From CAWCDJ01 sp963796485 (GTDB lineage Bacteria; Acidobacteriota; Terriglobia; Bryobacterales; Bryobacteraceae), in assembly GCA_963796485.1 (NCBI GenBank), contig CAWCLV010000001.1:1860001-1924000 (forward strand): 64,000 nucleotides of DNA. Direction: 5' to 3'. This document shows positions 25,729 to 33,195 of this stretch, piece after piece. The notes beneath the pieces are model-generated. The model had not been told where the DNA came from and made no database searches. It saw only the letters and a list, made by a program, of their open reading frames with translations. Each line of letters opens with the position of its first letter. Positions within the stretch are counted from its first letter, which is position 1. Position numbers and translations under genes: made by a program.

Positions 25729-27867
25729 TTAGCGGAGACTCACGCTCAAGGCGTTGGAATCCCCGCGCGAATTCGACGCAACCACGCTGACAGACTGCAC
25801 GGCGCCGACGTCGCCTGTGACATTGACGATAACGGACGCCGTGAACTGGCTGCCGAAACCGATGCCGGTGGCGCTCTGGAACCAGGTGCTGAATGGCGCC
25901 TCCGAATTGATACTGAGACTGGAGGTCTGAAGGTTCGCGCCCGCCGCCGCTGTGAATTGCAGGTTAAAGGTGCTGACGGATCGCGCAGTGGAGTACCCGG
26001 TGATCAGCAGCTCGAAACTGGTCGCCGTGAGCGTCCCCACCTGCACGTTCCGCAATTGCGGCGGGCCGGCCTGTACCACGACGCTCTGCGCCGGAGGCGA
26101 AGCCGGCGTGATATCGACGGAACCGATCGCGAACGACGCCGACACGTTGATGGTGCCGGCCACCGTGCCGGATTGAAACTGCACCTGTTTGGAACCGCTA
26201 AAGAGGGCGTCCGTTGTGTTGGCCGGAATGGTGAAGGCTACGGTCCGTCCGCCCGAGGCGAATTGGATATTCGGATCGTCGGAGAACGAATCGGAAGTGA
26301 ACGAGAGAGTCAGGGTTCCGCTGATCGCCAGGGGATAGGGCTTGGCAAGCGATAGTCCGATCGCGGGCTGGGTCAGGGCGTTGATGCTGCCCGAGATTCC
26401 CGTGATCGACGAAGCGCCGAGCGGAGGCGGCGCGTTGCCCACTCCCTTGAGATTGACGCCGAAACTGTCGATCTGAAGAACCCCGCTGACGCTGCCCACC
26501 GTATTGGCCGTAAACCATACCAGGAACTGCAGCGACTGGCCGGGCGCGATGGTTGCGGGCAGCCCGGGCAGGGACGGCGTGGAAAAACCGGCGCCGCTGG
26601 TGCTGATCCCCGCTACGGTCGCGGGCGCGTTCCCCGTATTGCTGACCACGATCGAGATACTATTCTTGCCGCCGATATCGGTATTCGGGAACACGACGGT
26701 GCCGCCATCCGCCAGTTGCGTGCTGGCCGACCCGATGAGGCTGTTATAGACCAGGCTGGAGCCGACCGCCGTGGAACTGATCGGAATAGTGAAGCCGTCC
26801 ACAATCAGGCTGCCGCTTACGGCTCCGGCGGTCTGCGGCGCAAACACTACGGTGAACGTAAGGGTTCCGCCCTTCGGAATAGTGGCCGGAAGCGGAGGCA
26901 AACCAGTGAGGCTGAGCCCGTTCCCGACAACCGTGATGTTGTTGATGGTTGCGTTCGCGTCTCCGGTGTTATCGATCCGTATGGCCGCGGTCGCCTTGCT
27001 GCCGAGGTTGGTCGAGGGAAACGTCAGGCCGGTGGCGGCGTTCAGGTTCTCGGCCTGCGTCCCGACCGTCGCCGAGTAGGAGAGGAAGGCGCCCACCGAC
27101 TGCCCCTGGAGTGGGATCGCCAGGGTGGAGTCCCCGAGATTGATCGCCAGCGCCCCGGAGAACGCGCCGCGCGTGGTCGGAAGGAAATTGATGGTGAAGC
27201 GAAGATCGCTGTTCGGCGGCACTTGTGCCGGAAGCAGGCTGAGTCCCGAAATCGTGAAGCCGGCCCCGGTGATCGCAACCGATTGGACCGTCCCCGGGCC
27301 GGTCCCCGAGTTCAGCAGAATGAAGGTGGCGGTGGCCGTGGTGTTCAAGGCTGTTGCGGTAAACACGATCGGCAGATTAGCGCCGAGGGCGGTCTGGTTT
27401 CCGTTGGGATTCAGGATGTAGCTCGGGATGAAGTTGGCCTTGAGCCCGGTGCCGGTCAACAGAAAATTGAAGGAGTTAACCTGACTCCCACTCTGCAGCC
27501 CGAGGGAAAGGTTGTCGTTTGCGGGGCCGCCCGCGGTGGGCTTGAAATTGATGTTCACCAGCAGCGTGCCGCCGGGCAGCACCTGATTGTTGCTCGTGGA
27601 TGCCACCGTGAACGCCGGGCCGGCGGTGGTGGCGCCGGTCAGAGTCCAAACTGAACCTGACTGGCTCTGAATGATCAGGGTAATGGTGCCGGTGGAGCCG
27701 ACCGCCACGCCGGGCACCTGAATCGTGCCGTTGGCGTCGAGACCCTGCGGCGTTGGGGTCGCGGTGGTGCGGTAAGCGAACGTGAAATTCTGGGCGCTCG
27801 CCGCCGCGGCCAGTCCGAGCCACAGCGACAGTATGCCCACACGAACCCTCAATCGATCGGTTATCAT
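25729..27867 (-). CDS. exported protein with tandem choice-of-anchor-D / Hydin-like beta domains
   Basis: A 712-residue exported protein with a signal peptide cleaved near AAAASAQN. About four immunoglobulin-like domains of roughly 100 residues follow, each with a motif like NTGDANATINNITVVGNG and ending near a VFAPQTAGAVSGSL-type strand. Such domains are usually structural or adhesive. Residues after about 480 form a different beta-rich region (ITGISGSINALTQP onward). There is no membrane anchor. The gene lies between a propeller-like protein and the Wza-like gene in the glycan operon, so a role in holding the glycan at the surface is possible. Function unknown. Confidence 0.75.
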   Translation of the reverse strand: MITDRLRVRVGILSLWLGLAAAASAQNFTFAYRTTATPTPQGLDANGTIQVPGVAVGSTGTITLIIQSQSGSVWTLTGATTAGPAFTVASTSNNQVLPGGTLLVNINFKPTAGGPANDNLSLGLQSGSQVNSFNFLLTGTGLKANFIPSYILNPNGNQTALGANLPIVFTATALNTTATATFILLNSGTGPGTVQSVAITGAGFTISGLSLLPAQVPPNSDLRFTINFLPTTRGAFSGALAINLGDSTLAIPLQGQSVGAFLSYSATVGTQAENLNAATGLTFPSTNLGSKATAAIRIDNTGDANATINNITVVGNGLSLTGLPPLPATIPKGGTLTFTVVFAPQTAGAVSGSLIVDGFTIPISSTAVGSSLVYNSLIGSASTQLADGGTVVFPNTDIGGKNSISIVVSNTGNAPATVAGISTSGAGFSTPSLPGLPATIAPGQSLQFLVWFTANTVGSVSGVLQIDSFGVNLKGVGNAPPPLGASSITGISGSINALTQPAIGLSLAKPYPLAISGTLTLSFTSDSFSDDPNIQFASGGRTVAFTIPANTTDALFSGSKQVQFQSGTVAGTINVSASFAIGSVDITPASPPAQSVVVQAGPPQLRNVQVGTLTATSFELLITGYSTARSVSTFNLQFTAAAGANLQTSSLSINSEAPFSTWFQSATGIGFGSQFTASVIVNVTGDVGAVQSVSVVASNSRGDSNALSVSLR

Positions 27868-27899
27868 GACGTCGTTTCCTCCGAACTGAACGCCCGACG

Positions 27900-28874
27900 T
27901 TAATTAGCTGGTACGAAGAAGATCCCGGACGTATCCGGCGAAGTATCCAGTAGAAGAAGCGGCTCCCGCCCCGGCTGATTCAATGCCAGGACCGACCCGT
28001 TCAGCCGGTCGCAGCGGTTGGCGGAGGCCGATGCCGCCAGCCATCGCACCTCCTGAGTGCCTATATCGACGATCGCCACCTTTCCTGACGCGGAGTCCGC
28101 AACACAGACCCGCTGCGCACCCGCCGAGCGCACCGCGCGCACCGACTGAAATGCCTGGGCCGCATCGGCAAGGCTCGAGACCGTGAGCGAGCCGCCAAGT
28201 CCGCGGAACAGCGTCAGGGCACCGGACGTCGCGCTACCGACGATCGCCGTGCCCGATCCGACAAAGCTGACGGCGATGGCGCCGGGGGCTTGGCCCACCC
28301 ACTGCGGCGTGCCGAGCGACTTACCGTGGACCGCGAGCAGATAGACGCTTCCATCGCCCGAGACGGCGAGCACCAGCGAGCCCGTGGCATCGATCGCCGC
28401 GGCAGTTACTCCACCCGGCCACCCCGATACGTCGGCCGCCGGCAGCGCCCGGGGCTGGTCCGGCAGACCCACTACTACTTGGAGTTTGCCTTCCGCGGCG
28501 GAAGTCAGAACCAGGGCGGTTCCATCGTCGCTCAATTCCATGGCGGTCGCGGGGATCGCGCCATCGATCGCCGAAACGGCCGGCTGCTGCGCAGACAAGC
28601 CCTTCACCAGCATGGGCACCGGGGCCGCGCGGTAACCCGTAACCACGGCGTAGTCCCTGTCGCTCGAGACCGCGGCTTGGTCCACGCGGAAGCTAAGGTT
28701 CACCGCGGCCCCGAGCGCCGCGCCTCCCGGTATTCCGTTCACCGGGCGGAGGCTACGACTGCGCGCGTCCAGCACGTAGCCCGAGACCGGACCGCGCATG
28801 GCCGCGGTCTCGGCCGCCTGCGCGGCGGCAACCAGAAGCAGGATGGCGGCAAGATTCCGCATTGCCGTCTTCAC
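27900..28874 (-). CDS. exported beta-propeller-like protein of unknown function
   Basis: 324 residues with an N-terminal signal peptide (MRNLAAILLLVAAAQAAE). Repeating strands of the YVTN/NHL type follow, for example MELSDDGTALVLTSAAEGKL, AIDATGSLVLAVSGDGSVY and VCVADSASGKVAIVDIGTQ. These suggest a beta-propeller of six or seven blades. The start is GTG at 28874, which overlaps the preceding TGA as GTGA; an ATG four codons in is an alternative. I do not recognise a specific family. It is co-transcribed with two other exported proteins. Confidence 0.65.
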   Translation of the reverse strand: MKTAMRNLAAILLLVAAAQAAETAAMRGPVSGYVLDARSRSLRPVNGIPGGAALGAAVNLSFRVDQAAVSSDRDYAVVTGYRAAPVPMLVKGLSAQQPAVSAIDGAIPATAMELSDDGTALVLTSAAEGKLQVVVGLPDQPRALPAADVSGWPGGVTAAAIDATGSLVLAVSGDGSVYLLAVHGKSLGTPQWVGQAPGAIAVSFVGSGTAIVGSATSGALTLFRGLGGSLTVSSLADAAQAFQSVRAVRSAGAQRVCVADSASGKVAIVDIGTQEVRWLAASASANRCDRLNGSVLALNQPGREPLLLLDTSPDTSGIFFVPAN

Positions 28875-29473
28875 CGCGGACCTCCGATAGTGACGGTCCC
28901 TGTTGAAAGCGTCGTGGGAACCGCCGCCGCGGTTGAAGTGGTGCTCGATCCGCCGCCGCCCCGCGTTGCCGCGAAGATTCCGCCTGCCGCCGCAGAGCCG
29001 ACGGCCAGCAGGATCCCCAGCAGGCGTTTGTGTCCGGATTGGGTCGCGCTCTCGCCCCCCGCGAGTGTGTTGGTCTCGCGGAGTTCCGTCCGGCCGGTTT
29101 TGCCCCCGGCCGAAGCGGTCACGATGATCTGAAACGGTCCTTCCACATGATTCGGCTTAAATCCGATCGCCGAGGCCCGGCCTTCCCTATCGGTTGTGCC
29201 GACGAAGGTACGGCTGCCGTCGGCGAAGGTCGCGCTCGGGCCCATCTCTGGGACCTGAAATACCACACGGGCGTTTTCCACCGGGTTGCCGTTTTCGTCG
29301 CGCACCTCCACCACCGGGGTGTGCCCAATCCCTTTGTGAATGTCGTTGAACGCTCCCTCGCCTTCGAGGACCGTCACCTTCAGGGTCCCGTTGTCCGCAC
29401 CCGAAGCGACTCCACAAAGCGCCACGCAAAACAGACCTGTCGACACCATACCGCTGAACCTTCGGATCCACAT
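28871..29473 (-). CDS. exported or membrane-anchored protein with an Ig-like domain
   Basis: About 200 residues. A signal peptide (MVSTGLFCVALCGVASGAD) leads into one Ig-like (invasin/Big_1-type) domain with VVEVRDENGNPVENARVVFQ and SAIGFKPNHVEGPFQIIVTA. A glycine-rich C-terminal membrane segment, RLLGILLAVGSAAAGGIFAA, is followed by a Ser/Thr tail. The tail helix suggests inner-membrane attachment with a periplasmic Ig domain. ATG at 29473 gives a 4-bp gap to the preceding stop; an ATG at 29494 is also possible. Function unknown. Confidence 0.65.
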   Translation of the reverse strand: MWIRRFSGMVSTGLFCVALCGVASGADNGTLKVTVLEGEGAFNDIHKGIGHTPVVEVRDENGNPVENARVVFQVPEMGPSATFADGSRTFVGTTDREGRASAIGFKPNHVEGPFQIIVTASAGGKTGRTELRETNTLAGGESATQSGHKRLLGILLAVGSAAAGGIFAATRGGGGSSTTSTAAAVPTTLSTGTVTIGGPR

Positions 29474-29477
29474 AGCG

Positions 29478-29789
29478 TTAAGCCGCGCCTCCATCCTTCT
29501 GCCCGTCGGGTACGGGATTGTTAGTGCCTCCCAGTACCCTTTCGATCAGGCCGCTTGCCTGTTTCAGTACCCGATCCAACTCATTCAACCGCCCGGTAAG
29601 TGTCGCCAGGTCGCCTTCGAGCGACGACTTACCCGCGCCGCCGGATTCCACGCTGGAAAGTACGGCCTCGCGCGCGAATTCCGAGATGCTGCGGGCGCCG
29701 GCGCTGACACACACGCGCCGCAGGGTTGCATACTCCTCGGGATCCAGACGGAAGGTCACCAATCTCGTCCTGCTCCTCAAAACCGACAC
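29478..29789 (-). CDS. ribbon-helix-helix protein, possible operon regulator
   Basis: 103 residues. The first half matches a ribbon-helix-helix fold: LVTFRLDPEEYATLRRVCV forms the strand and first helix, and SISEFAREAVLSSV the second helix. The second half is a predicted coiled coil (LEGDLATLTGRLNELDRVLK). The start is GTG at 29789 with GGAG five bases upstream. It follows the NusG paralogue by 39 bp. RHH proteins are usually DNA-binding dimers, so it may bind the dyads in the operon leader. That is inference; a structural or antitoxin-like role is the alternative. Confidence 0.65.
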   Translation of the reverse strand: MSVLRSRTRLVTFRLDPEEYATLRRVCVSAGARSISEFAREAVLSSVESGGAGKSSLEGDLATLTGRLNELDRVLKQASGLIERVLGGTNNPVPDGQKDGGAA

Positions 29790-29828
29790 CGGTTCTCCGT
29801 TACGCCACAGCCGAAAGGCCGGCCGCCG

Positions 29829-30395
29829 TCACTCCGCGGCACTCGATTCGCCCGCCGCAGCCCTCCGCGCGCACCGCTCGGCTTCACGAAGAGCAGGTTG
29901 CACCACGGCGCGATCGACCTCGACCGCCACCGATCTGCGCAGCAATTCCACCGAAAGCACGAGGCGCCATGAGTTTTTGATTTGCAGGAGAATCCCCTGA
30001 ACCCCCGCGAGGGAACCCTCGCGGATTTCCACTCGCTGCCCGACTTCCAGGTACGGATAAGGCATCGCCTGCACGCCCGATTGCACAACTCTCCGGAGCG
30101 CGTCCACTTCTTCATCCCGGACGGGAGTTGGCGTACGCCCGTAGCCCACGATCGACTGGACACCGGGCGTAACCAGGATGGGAAGCCGCCTGCCGACCGG
30201 GAACCGGCAGAACAGGTATCCCGGGAACAGCGGAAGTTCCAGTTCCTTCATGCGGTCGGACCAACGGCGCTTAACGCGATAAATGGGAAGGAACTCTTCG
30301 TAGCCTTTATGGCCCAGAAGGTCGGAAACCGATCTTTCGCGCCCCGTCGCCGTTCGCACGGCAAACCATTGCGCACCGATGGCGCAGTCGTGCAT
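29829..30395 (-). CDS. NusG paralogue, operon-specific antitermination factor
   Basis: 188 residues. The N-terminal NGN domain reads QWFAVRTATGRERSVSDLL, then LPLFPGYLFCRFPV and VQSIVGYGRTPTPV. A C-terminal KOW-type domain has VGQRVEIREGSLAGVQGIL. The Shine-Dalgarno is GGAGGAG just before ATG 30395. It is the first gene of a roughly 30-kb polysaccharide operon. That matches specialised NusG factors such as RfaH, UpxY and LoaP, which let polymerase read through long operons. An ops-like element lies in its own leader. A housekeeping NusG would normally sit beside secE and ribosomal genes, which are absent here. Confidence 0.87.
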   Translation of the reverse strand: MHDCAIGAQWFAVRTATGRERSVSDLLGHKGYEEFLPIYRVKRRWSDRMKELELPLFPGYLFCRFPVGRRLPILVTPGVQSIVGYGRTPTPVRDEEVDALRRVVQSGVQAMPYPYLEVGQRVEIREGSLAGVQGILLQIKNSWRLVLSVELLRRSVAVEVDRAVVQPALREAERCARRAAAGESSAAE

Positions 30396-30432
30396 CGCTC
30401 CTCCGATTTGAAATGGTAACGGCAGTGGTGGA

Positions 30433-30454
30433 CCCGGCAGCTATCCGCGCCGGG
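30433..30454 (-). promoter_or_regulatory. second leader hairpin, mutually exclusive with the ops hairpin
   Basis: CCCGGC (30454-30449 on the minus strand) can pair with GCCGGG (30438-30433) across a 10-base loop. Its 5' arm shares three bases (30452-30454) with the 3' arm of the upstream ops-containing hairpin, so the RNA cannot form both fully at once. It ends about 37 bases before the NusG-paralogue ATG. No U-run follows, so it is not a standard terminator. Confidence 0.5.
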
Positions 30455-30490
30455 CTCCATTTTTGCGGCATGCTACCGCCATCGGAGCCC
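30452..30490 (-). promoter_or_regulatory. ops-like element in a hairpin loop upstream of the NusG paralogue
   Basis: On the minus strand GGCGGTAGCATG occupies 30480-30469. It matches every fixed position of the ops consensus GGCGGTAGnnT and differs from the E. coli GGCGGTAGCGTG at one base. The GG...TG pause positions are kept. It lies in the 25-base loop of a perfect 7-bp stem, GGGCTCC (30490-30484) with GGAGCCC (30458-30452). It is 73 bases upstream of the NusG-paralogue start. Ops is where RfaH-type factors load on paused polymerase; use by this factor is inferred. Confidence 0.6.
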
Positions 30491-30614
30491 CATTTGCCCT
30501 CTCCACCCCTGCGGGCCTGGCCGTACCAGAATTCTGTGCCGTCTCTCTGGTATTCGTAGTTTGGCTGCTTACCGGGTGGTAGTCAAGATCAACAGAATCA
30601 CACTTCTCCGCGGG

Positions 30615-30695
30615 TTGTAAGGTGACACCCGTTCGATAAGTCAAATACAACATGACTTGCAAGGTAACTTACAACTTCGAACGATGTTTCGTTCG
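30615..30695. promoter_or_regulatory. nested inverted repeats, possible operator or promoter region
   Basis: Three perfect dyads cluster within 81 bp. AAGTCA (30638-30643) pairs with TGACTT (30653-30658). TTGTAAG (30615-30621) pairs with CTTACAA (30668-30674). CGAACGA (30678-30684) pairs with TCGTTCG (30689-30695). The stretch is visibly less GC-rich than the flanks. It lies 220-300 bases before the NusG paralogue, a sensible place for a promoter and operator. The RHH protein encoded two genes in is a possible ligand. Confidence 0.45.
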
Positions 30696-30789
30696 TGGAA
30701 TGATATTTGGGCCGGCTGAAGACCGCCGGTCCCGGCGAAAAACTCGTGAGGAAAATAACCCGGCTTCGGGTCTACTTTGTTGGGGTTGA

Positions 30790-30866
30790 TGGGGCGGCTT
30801 GCGGGATTCGAACCCGCGACATTCGGAACCACAATCCGACGCTCTACCACCTGAGCTAAAGCCGCC
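30790..30866 (-). tRNA. tRNA-His (anticodon GTG)
   Basis: The minus strand folds into a full cloverleaf. The acceptor GGCGGCTT pairs with AAGCCGCC over 8 bp, including the extra G-1:C73 pair typical of tRNA-His. The D arm has GCTC/GAGC. The anticodon arm TCGGA-TTGTGGT-TCCGA has GTG at positions 34-36. The T arm is GCGGG-TTCGAAT-CCCGC. The 3' CCA is encoded (30792-30790). No integrase or att duplication is seen next to it. Confidence 0.96.
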
Positions 30867-30912
30867 GCAAGTTGGATGCTTTCAATCGTATCACATCGCC
30901 CGAACAAACTGC

Positions 30913-32364
30913 TCAGGAGACGAACCCGGCGCGCTTCCAGAGGGCATCCACCCTGGCTTTGACATCCTGCGACATGGAGATGACGCCCGGCCACGGCCGC
31001 GTAAAGCCTTCTCCGCTCCACTTGCGCGTGGCGTCAATCCCCATCTTCGAGCCGAAGTTCGGCAGCCGGCTGGCGTGGTCGAGCGAGTCCACAGGCCCCA
31101 GCACCATCTCGATATCCCGCTGCGGATCGATGTTGTTCAGCGCCTTCCAGGCGACTTCGCGATAGTTCTGGACGTCCACGTCTTCGTCCACCACCACGAT
31201 CACTTTCGAGAACATCGCCTGGCCCGTGCCCCAGATCGCATGCATCACTTTCCGTGCGTGGCCCGGGTACGACTTGCGGATCGATACCAGAATCAGGTTG
31301 TGAAACACACCCTCGGCCGGCATTGAGATATCCCGGACTTCGGGAAGCTGCATTCGCATCAGGGGCAGAAAGATCCGCTCGACGGCTTTCCCCATGTAAT
31401 AGTCTTCCATCGGCGGGGGCCCTACGATCGTTGTGGCGTAAATGGGATCCTCGCGCTGCGTGATGCACGTCACATGGAATACCGGGTACTCGTCGGCCAG
31501 GGAATAGAACCCGGTGTGATCGCCGAACGGCCCCTCCGTCCGCGTCTCGCCCAATTCCACGTAGCCTTCGAGGACGATCTCCGCGTTGGCGGGCACTTCC
31601 AGATCCGAGGTCTTGCACTTCACCATCTCCACGGGGCTCTGGCGAAGGAAGCCGGAGATCATCATTTCGTCCAGATCCGGGGGGAGCGGCAGAATGGCCG
31701 AATACATCGTGGCCGGGTCCGCGCCGATCGCCACCGCGACATCCATCCGGGCTGCGCCCTGTTGCCGCATCCGGCGATAGTGCTCCGCGCCTTGCTTATG
31801 TGTTTGCCAGTGCATCCCCGCGGTGCGTTCGTCGAAGACCTGCATCCGGTACATGCCGCAGTTGCGCCTGCCCGTGTCCGGATTCTTCGAAAAAACCAGT
31901 GGCAGCGTAATAAACCGCCCGCCGTCTTCGGGCCAGCACTGCAAAATCGGGTAGTCCAGCAGGGAAAAACCGTCCGTGCGGACGACCTCCTGGCAGGCGC
32001 CTTTCGACACGATCTTCGGAAAAAATGCCCCCATTTCCGCGAGTTTCGGAAGCATTTTAAGCTTGCCGATCAGCCCCTCCGGCATGCGCATCTCCAGGAA
32101 CTCCACGATGCGCGCCGCCACTTCGTCCACGTTTCCGACTTCGAGCGCGATTTCCATTTTGCGCATGGAAGCGAAACCGTTGATCAGCACCGGGACGCTA
32201 TAGCCCTTCGGTTTTTCGAAAAGCAACACGGGCCCGCCTTGTTTTACGGCGCGGTCGGCGAATTCGGTGATTTCCAGGATCGGATCGACCTCGAACGGAA
32301 TGCGCTTGAGTTCGTTTTGGAGTTCCAGCGCGCGAATAAATTCGCGCAGATCGCGATATGCCAT
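30913..32364 (-). CDS. ubiD: UbiD family prenylated-FMN decarboxylase
   Basis: A 483-residue decarboxylase of the 4-hydroxy-3-polyprenylbenzoate/aromatic acid type, which uses prenylated FMN made by UbiX. The active-site block EGPFGDHTGFYSLADEYP holds the catalytic Glu and Asp. Other conserved parts are CGMYRMQVFDERTAGMHW and VAIGADPATMYSAILPLP. Length is normal for the family. It may act in ubiquinone or menaquinone synthesis or on another aromatic acid; no ubiX or other quinone gene is in the window. It is divergent from fabG, with only 45 bp between. Confidence 0.9.
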   Translation of the reverse strand: MAYRDLREFIRALELQNELKRIPFEVDPILEITEFADRAVKQGGPVLLFEKPKGYSVPVLINGFASMRKMEIALEVGNVDEVAARIVEFLEMRMPEGLIGKLKMLPKLAEMGAFFPKIVSKGACQEVVRTDGFSLLDYPILQCWPEDGGRFITLPLVFSKNPDTGRRNCGMYRMQVFDERTAGMHWQTHKQGAEHYRRMRQQGAARMDVAVAIGADPATMYSAILPLPPDLDEMMISGFLRQSPVEMVKCKTSDLEVPANAEIVLEGYVELGETRTEGPFGDHTGFYSLADEYPVFHVTCITQREDPIYATTIVGPPPMEDYYMGKAVERIFLPLMRMQLPEVRDISMPAEGVFHNLILVSIRKSYPGHARKVMHAIWGTGQAMFSKVIVVVDEDVDVQNYREVAWKALNNIDPQRDIEMVLGPVDSLDHASRLPNFGSKMGIDATRKWSGEGFTRPWPGVISMSQDVKARVDALWKRAGFVS

Positions 32365-32409
32365 ACGTTATGATGTGAGTTTAATACCAATACCTCTGTA
32401 GGAGAGAGA

Positions 32410-33144
32410 ATGTTCAACCGAGTTGCCGTCGTTACAGGCGCGAGCCGCGGAATTGGGCGGGCGATCGCCCTGACGCTCTGCCGGAGCGGCTTCAATATCG
32501 TGGTCGCCTCCCCGGAAGTCGAAAAGAACGAAGAGGTGGCCGAGGAGATCCGCGCTTGCAGCGGAGAGGCGATCACCGTCAACCTGGACGTGACCTCGCA
32601 GGAATCCGTCAAAGCGGGTTTCGCGAAGGTGCTCCAGGAGAAGAGCCGCATCGACGTGCTGGTCAACAATGCCGGGATCGCCCGCGACGGCCTCGCCGTA
32701 CGGATGAAGCAATCGGACTGGGACCTCGTGCTCGACATCAACCTCAACGGTGCGTTCCAGTGCATCCAGCAGGTGCTGCCCTGTATGATGCGTAACCGCT
32801 GGGGCAGAATCGTCAATATTTCCTCGGTGGTCGGGCAGGCAGGGAGCGCCGGACAGGCGAATTACGCCGCTTCGAAAGCCGGCCTCATCGGATTGACCAA
32901 GGCCCTCGCGCAGGAAATGGCCAGCCGCGGCATTACGGTGAACGCGGTGGCGCCCGGGTATATCGCTACCGACATGACTGCCGTCCTGCCGGAAGAAGTG
33001 AAAGCGAAGATCCTGGCGTCGGTGCCGCTCGGGCGCATGGGCAAGCCGGAGGATATCGCCAACGCCGTGAAGTTCCTGACCAGCGAAGACGCCGCCTACA
33101 TCACCGGCCACGTGCTGGCGGTCAACGGCGGCATGTACATGTAA
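32410..33144 (+). CDS. fabG: 3-oxoacyl-ACP reductase (SDR)
   Basis: A 244-residue NADPH-dependent reductase of the FabG group. The cofactor motif is VVTGASRGIGRAIAL, with NNAG in VLVNNAGIARDG. The catalytic Ser is in VNISSVVGQAG, and the Tyr/Lys pair in NYAASKAGLIGLTKALAQ. The C-terminus ITGHVLAVNGGMYM is standard. A Shine-Dalgarno TAGGAGAG precedes ATG at 32410. It is a useful local comparison for the degenerate SDR domain at 15456-16670. It could serve fatty acid synthesis; no other fab genes are adjacent. Confidence 0.9.
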   Translation: MFNRVAVVTGASRGIGRAIALTLCRSGFNIVVASPEVEKNEEVAEEIRACSGEAITVNLDVTSQESVKAGFAKVLQEKSRIDVLVNNAGIARDGLAVRMKQSDWDLVLDINLNGAFQCIQQVLPCMMRNRWGRIVNISSVVGQAGSAGQANYAASKAGLIGLTKALAQEMASRGITVNAVAPGYIATDMTAVLPEEVKAKILASVPLGRMGKPEDIANAVKFLTSEDAAYITGHVLAVNGGMYM

Positions 33145-33195
33145 GTGGCGGAGACCGGCCGATCTCTCCCGAATCGTGCGGTACGCTGGTAGTAG

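Larger units (their letters stand above)
30396..30789 (-). other. 394-bp leader of the polysaccharide operon
   Basis: No convincing gene lies between tRNA-His and the NusG paralogue. Read on the minus strand, the stretch begins with nested dyads (30615-30695). It continues through an ops-like hairpin (30452-30490) and a second hairpin (30433-30454), and ends with a strong Shine-Dalgarno. A promoter is expected here but I cannot point to a good -35/-10 pair: TTGACTT at 30644-30638 has no clear -10 partner. Confidence 0.7.

Noticed and set aside
30520..30545. Partial resemblance to the longer JUMPstart sequence upstream of the ops-like element (TCTGGTA ... GCCAGG)
   Set aside because: Only short pieces match and the spacing to the ops-like site is wrong; only the ops core is supported.
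30638..30644. TTGACTT as a -35 box for the operon promoter
   Set aside because: No acceptable -10 hexamer at 16-18 bases; kept only as part of a dyad.
30441..30662. Small open frames in the operon leader
   Set aside because: They cross the hairpins and dyads, lack ribosome sites and have no domain features.
30790..30866. tRNA-His as an integration site for a genomic island
   Set aside because: No integrase, att duplication or island boundary next to it; the only integrase fragment is 24 kb away.
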